64,000 nt of DNA from Coriobacteriaceae bacterium (GTDB lineage: Bacteria > Actinomycetota > Coriobacteriia > Coriobacteriales > Coriobacteriaceae): contig CP107217.1 of the NCBI GenBank assembly GCA_025757745.1, forward strand, positions 682,001 to 746,000. Reading direction: 5' to 3'. Positions 60,162-64,000 of the stretch are shown here, piece by piece. The translations under genes were made by a program, and so were the position numbers. Position 1 is the first letter of the stretch. Each line of letters begins with the position of its first letter. Under the pieces are notes generated by a model. The model was not told the origin of the DNA and did not search any database. It saw nothing but the letters and a program-made list of their open reading frames with translations.

Positions 60162-61304
60162 GTGGTTAAGGCACTCAAAATTGAGATATTCCTGCTATGC
60201 ATGATTGTTCTTATCGGGCTTGCCGCACGAAGCCGCCGCTCCTTGTTCTCGAGCACCCAGCAGCTTCTGTTTAGCATGCTGGGCTACACGTCTGCAGCCT
60301 ACATTTTCTTCGATATGATCTGGACGCTCTCGGACGGCGTGAGCACTCCTGTAGGCATCACGGCCAACTGGATTTCCAACGCGGTCTCGTTTTCGCTGTT
60401 CGTCATCGCGTGCCTCATTTGGTTTTTCTATTCCGAGACAGTGCAGGGCTCACGCCTTTTGACCGCGCGCTATAGGGTGGCGCTCGTGACGTTGCCAACC
60501 GTATTGGTGGTCGTGCTGGCATTTACCAGCTACTGGACGCACACTATGTTCTATATCGATGCACAGGGCGTATATCGTCGCGGAGCGCTTTATATGATTC
60601 AGCCTATCGTTAGCTACTGCTACATCATATATACGTCTTTGCATGCCTTTATTCAGACTCGAAAAGTCGAAAGTCTGCAAAAGAAGGCCATTTATCGCAC
60701 CCTCGCCTTTTTTGCGGTTCCCGCTCTGGTGGGCGGTACCTTCCAGGTTTTGTTTTCGGTACCGGGCCTTTGTGTCGGTATAACGCTGAGCATCCTGCTG
60801 CTCTACATCATCTACCAGGAGCAGCTGATCTCGACCGACCCGTTGACTGGCCTCAACAATCGCAACCGTTTTGAGACCTATATGCTGTCGCTCTTTTCAA
60901 ATGTGGATCAGGCCGAAGATGTATATCTGCTTATGATGGACGCTGACGGCTTTAAGCAGATTAACGACCGGTATGGACATGTTGAGGGCGATCATGCCCT
61001 CCAGGTCATATCTGCTACGCTCAAAGAGGTCTGCTCGGCGTCTGGTGGCTTTATCGCACGTTATGGCGGCGATGAGTTTGTGGTGCTTCAAAAGGCGACG
61101 GCGGAGCAGGACATCATGTGTCTGTGCGCGGCAATCAGCGACGAGCTCGCGCGCGCCGAGGTCCCGTATCTGTTGCGGATGTCCATCGGCTACGCACGGG
61201 TTGGTGATGGCGTCGATACCTGGCAAGACTTGCTTCGCGCTGCCGACGCGGAGCTTTACCGCGTAAAGCGCGAGAAGAAGAAAGCCGGCGTCCAGATACG
61301 CTAG
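60162..61304 (+). CDS. Membrane-bound diguanylate cyclase (GGDEF)
   Basis: 380 residues if read from GTG 60162 (GGATGG seven bases upstream); an in-frame TTG at 60144 is an alternative. About seven membrane segments fill residues 1-215, followed by the GGDEF domain (STDPLTGLNNRNRF, DADGFKQINDRYGHVEGD, and YGGDEF with GGDEF at 302-306). The catalytic signature is intact. The RxxD product-inhibition site five residues before it is absent. It should make c-di-GMP in response to a membrane or extracellular signal. No EAL or PilZ gene is nearby. Confidence 0.88.
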   Translation: MVKALKIEIFLLCMIVLIGLAARSRRSLFSSTQQLLFSMLGYTSAAYIFFDMIWTLSDGVSTPVGITANWISNAVSFSLFVIACLIWFFYSETVQGSRLLTARYRVALVTLPTVLVVVLAFTSYWTHTMFYIDAQGVYRRGALYMIQPIVSYCYIIYTSLHAFIQTRKVESLQKKAIYRTLAFFAVPALVGGTFQVLFSVPGLCVGITLSILLLYIIYQEQLISTDPLTGLNNRNRFETYMLSLFSNVDQAEDVYLLMMDADGFKQINDRYGHVEGDHALQVISATLKEVCSASGGFIARYGGDEFVVLQKATAEQDIMCLCAAISDELARAEVPYLLRMSIGYARVGDGVDTWQDLLRAADAELYRVKREKKKAGVQIR

Positions 61305-61406
61305 AAAAAAAGGGCGAACGCTGGCGTGCGTTGCGGCCCTCAGCTCACCGATGTACTCCATTAAGCTAAAGCATGTGAATCTCCTCTACTAAATAAGGGC
61401 GGTTCG

Positions 61407-62342
61407 CTAGGCTTTTTTGGGTTTGTTGACGATGATGATGCCGCCGCAGACCAACAGCAGGGCAACAAGTACGGTAACGGGGCTCGTGCCAGCGCCCTCG
61501 CCGAGCAGCAGTGCGCTCAACAGCACGCCAAAGACCGGGTTCATAAAGCCAAAGACCGAAACGCGGCTGACGGGGTTGACGGCGAGCAGGCGGGACCACA
61601 GCGAGTACGCGACGGCGGAAATGAGCGCCATATAAATGATGAGCGCGATGGCGGGGGCGATTTTGGTGGGGGAAAACGTGCCGCCCATCAAAAACCCGAT
61701 TGCGGTAAGGACCACGCCACCGACTAAAAACTGCCAGCCGGCGAGCAAGACGCCGTCATGCTCGCGCGAGAAGATGCCAATGAGGCAGGTCGACAGGGCG
61801 CCCGCAACAGTGGAAGCCAAGATAAATCCCTCGCCGTCGAGCGTAAAGCCAAAGGTGCCATCCGCGCCCGAAAGGTTGACGAGCGCGACGCCTGCAAAGC
61901 CCAGCACACAGCCAAGCACCTTGGGCGTATTGAGCCTCTCGGTGTGAAATGCCAAGGCGGCAAAGAGAATTGCGAGGAAGTTGGCGCTGGCCTCGATGAT
62001 GGAACTCGACATGGCGCTGGCGCGCGAGAGTCCTAGGTAGAAAAAGAAGTACTGCCCGATAGTCTGGAAGAGTGACAAGACAAAGATGGGCTTGATGTCA
62101 CGAGCCTGCGGAATGAGGGGGCGGCGTTGGGCCGCACTCATCCCAACGATAACCAGGGCGCCGGCAAGCGTGAAGCGCAAGCCCGCAAAGAGCAGCTGTG
62201 AGGCGCTATCGTGCGCGGGGATGCCAAAGAGCCCGTAACCGATCTTGATGCAGGGGAAAGCCGACCCCCAGAGCGCACAGCAGACGAGGCAGCCCAGGAT
62301 GAGCCCGGGTAGGGTGGCGAGATACGGCTTGCGGCTTTCCAT
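61407..62342 (-). CDS. EamA/DMT-superfamily transporter
   Basis: 311 residues from the ATG at 62340-62342, behind AGGAAGGACATC. Ten membrane helices in two EamA repeats (first with ALWGSAFPCIKIGYGL and QTIGQYFFFYLGLSRASAMSSSIIEASANFLAIL; second with GFMNPVFGVLLSALLLGEG). Substrate unknown; probably an exporter of a small metabolite. It is related in fold but clearly different in sequence from the exporter at 9903. It lies 98 bases behind the purL stop codon, across a strong terminator. Confidence 0.85.
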   Translation of the reverse strand: MESRKPYLATLPGLILGCLVCCALWGSAFPCIKIGYGLFGIPAHDSASQLLFAGLRFTLAGALVIVGMSAAQRRPLIPQARDIKPIFVLSLFQTIGQYFFFYLGLSRASAMSSSIIEASANFLAILFAALAFHTERLNTPKVLGCVLGFAGVALVNLSGADGTFGFTLDGEGFILASTVAGALSTCLIGIFSREHDGVLLAGWQFLVGGVVLTAIGFLMGGTFSPTKIAPAIALIIYMALISAVAYSLWSRLLAVNPVSRVSVFGFMNPVFGVLLSALLLGEGAGTSPVTVLVALLLVCGGIIIVNKPKKA

Positions 62343-62367
62343 GATGTCCTTCCTGTATGCGCGAAGC

Positions 62368-62403
62368 AAAAAAGAACCCGCCACCGGGTGTGCCGGTGGC
62401 GGG
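62368..62403 (-). terminator. Terminator of purL
   Basis: On the minus strand CCCGCCACCGG-CACAC-CCGGTGGCGGG is followed by TTCTTTTTTG. Confidence 0.85.
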
Positions 62404-62440
62404 TGTTGTTACCCGAGGGGATTGTACCCGATGGGACGCA

Positions 62441-64000
62441 TTAAGCGAAGTAGGCCACGCCGCTCTCAAAGATCGGCATGAACTTATCGCTGGGGACATG
62501 CTCGGGCACGTTGCGGTACAGGTTGTCGCCACGACGCTCGGCATGGCCCATCTTGCCCAGGACGCGGCCGTCGGGGCTCGTGATGCCCTCAATGGCGAGT
62601 GCGGAGCCGTTGGGGTTGACGGAAAGGTCCATGCTGGGCTTGCCGTCCTCGCCCACGTACTGCGTGGCGACCTGGCCGTTGGCGATGAGCTGGGCGAGCA
62701 CCTCGTCGCTGGCGACAAAGCGGCCCTCGCCGTGGCTGATGGCGACGGTGTAGGGGTCGTCCAGGCTGCACTGCGATAGCCACGGGGACAGGTTGGACGA
62801 GATGCGGGTGCGCACCAGACGGCTCTGATGGCGACCGATGGTGTTGAACGTCAGCGTGGGCGCATCGGGCGTGGCGTCGACGATGTCGCCGTAGGGCACC
62901 AGACCGAGCTTGATCAGGGCCTGGAAGCCGTTGCAGATGCCCAGCATCAGGCCGTCGCGGGCCTTGAGCAGGTCGCGGACTGCCTCGGTGACCTCGGGAG
63001 CGCGGAAGAACGCCGTGATGAACTTGGCGGAGCCATCGGGCTCGTCGCCGCCCGAGAAGCCGCCGGGGATCATGACGATCTGGCTTGCACGGATGCGGCG
63101 GGCAAGCTCGTGGGTGCTTTCGGCGACGGCCTCGGGCGTGAGGTTGTTGATCACGAAGGTGTCGGCCTCGGCGCCGGCGGCGCGGAAAGCGCGGGCGCTA
63201 TCGTACTCGCAGTTGTTGCCGGGGAACACGGGGATTACCACGCGCGGGCGGGCGATCTTGGCGCCGCTGTACACGTGGATATCCTTGGCACGGAAGTCGA
63301 TGGTCTCGACCTTGGCAGTCTCGCCGGCGCTGCGGTAGGCAAAGACGCCCTCGATGCCGCTCTCCCAGGCCTCCTGGAGCTCGGAGAGCTCGATGACCTC
63401 GGAGCCGGTATCGATGACATAGCCCTCGACGGTGGTGCCCAGGGGCTCGACGACAACGCCGTCGGCGACCTCGGGCAGCTCGGCATCCTCGGCGAGCTCG
63501 ACGATAAAGCTGCCGTAGAGCGGGGTGAAGAGGCTCTCCACGTCCACATCTTCGGCAAGCTCGATACCGATCTGGTTGCCGACGCACATCTTAAAGAGGC
63601 TCTCGGCGCCGCAGCCGTAGCCGGGCGTGGAGACGGCCAGGGCGTCGCCGGCGGCGGTGAGCGCCTCGACGGCGTCAAATGCGGCGAGCAGCTGCTGGGC
63701 GTCGGGGCGGTAGTCCTGGCCATAGGTGGCGGGGGCGATGCGGACGACGCGGTGCGTGAGGCCCTTGAACTCGGGGGAGACAGCGCGGGCCGCCTTGCCC
63801 ACGGCCACGGCGAAGCTGATGAGGGTCGGCGGAACGTTGAGCTCGCCGGCCTCGTCCTCAAACGAGCCACTCATGGAATCCTTACCGCCGATGGCGCCGG
63901 CACCCAGGTCGACCTGGGCCATAAGGGCGCCCAAGACGGCTGCCATGGGCTTGCCCCAGCGCTCGGCCTCGGTGCGCAGACGCTCGAAGTACTCCTGGAA
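62441..64000 (-). CDS. purL: Phosphoribosylformylglycinamidine synthase, C-terminal part (runs off window)
   Basis: 519 codons are present, still open at 64000, so the N-terminal part is outside. The visible part covers the end of a PurL ATP-binding domain (GAGAIGGKDSMSGSFED) and a fused glutaminase domain: PRVVIPVFPGNNCEYDSARAF, FVINNL, MIPGGFSGGDEPDGSAKF, the nucleophile Cys in LGICNGFQALIKLGLVPYG, and the His/Glu of AISHGEGRF. This is the long single-chain FGAR amidotransferase with PurQ built in, fourth step of purine synthesis. A strong terminator follows. Confidence 0.95.
   Translation of the reverse strand, partial: FQEYFERLRTEAERWGKPMAAVLGALMAQVDLGAGAIGGKDSMSGSFEDEAGELNVPPTLISFAVAVGKAARAVSPEFKGLTHRVVRIAPATYGQDYRPDAQQLLAAFDAVEALTAAGDALAVSTPGYGCGAESLFKMCVGNQIGIELAEDVDVESLFTPLYGSFIVELAEDAELPEVADGVVVEPLGTTVEGYVIDTGSEVIELSELQEAWESGIEGVFAYRSAGETAKVETIDFRAKDIHVYSGAKIARPRVVIPVFPGNNCEYDSARAFRAAGAEADTFVINNLTPEAVAESTHELARRIRASQIVMIPGGFSGGDEPDGSAKFITAFFRAPEVTEAVRDLLKARDGLMLGICNGFQALIKLGLVPYGDIVDATPDAPTLTFNTIGRHQSRLVRTRISSNLSPWLSQCSLDDPYTVAISHGEGRFVASDEVLAQLIANGQVATQYVGEDGKPSMDLSVNPNGSALAIEGITSPDGRVLGKMGHAERRGDNLYRNVPEHVPSDKFMPIFESGVAYFA

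Overview
The window is GC-rich, densely coded chromosomal DNA. Gene content points to a human-gut actinobacterium of the class Coriobacteriia, most likely Collinsella or a close relative. This assignment is inferred, not tested. The pointers are a bile salt hydrolase, C-terminal LAATG sorting motifs of the kind class E sortases use in high-GC Gram-positives, PdxS/PdxT/PdxR vitamin B6 synthesis, a lactate dehydrogenase of the electron-confurcating (Etf-linked) type, and AGGAGG-like ribosome sites with frequent GTG starts. No rRNA, tRNA or CRISPR array was found.

Layout. 0.2-5.6 kb: a tandem 2-kb duplication carrying two wall-anchored beta-helix proteins, next to a purine permease whose 3' end was copied along with it. 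5.8-16.8 kb: a deformylase-like gene, bile salt hydrolase, Kup potassium transporter, a DMT exporter with a divergent LysR regulator, an aminotransferase fused to an HTH domain, a second deformylase, an MFS exporter and a MarR-like protein with an RGG tail. 17.0-18.8 kb: an IS110/IS1111-type insertion sequence beside a cluster of perfect inverted repeats. 18.8-24.1 kb: pdxST, pdxR, a nuclease-fold gene bracketed by two copies of a 119-bp inverted-repeat element, and rubrerythrin. 24.3-31.6 kb: an alcohol/aldehyde dehydrogenase pair, a small charged protein, a phosphoesterase, and a LicT-controlled PTS plus ChbG sugar operon with a visible antiterminator leader. 31.7-43.1 kb: a DUF2130 coiled-coil protein, a Ski2-like helicase, and a translation/tRNA group (TrmB, a Trm9-like methyltransferase, Elp3) interleaved with an XRE/DUF4097 pair.

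43.2-48.8 kb holds the most intriguing system: an operon of a TerB-N/TerB-C protein, a BrxD-like ATPase and an Lhr-type helicase, apparently a stand-alone DNA-processing or defence module. 48.9-52.9 kb: a DUF554 membrane protein, then an operon of small exported proteins, one with a sortase-like tail. 53.2-56.9 kb: glycolate-oxidase-type LDH, EtfB and ferredoxin-EtfA. 56.9-64 kb: an HD hydrolase, AzlCD, a KdgT permease, a membrane diguanylate cyclase, another DMT exporter and the 3' part of purL, which runs off the window.

A striking feature is the density of interspersed structured repeats: three 119-bp elements, three long hairpins sharing an internal-loop motif, two copies of a 55-bp element and two perfect palindromes. 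Several sit exactly at stop codons, so downstream genes appear to end inside the repeats.
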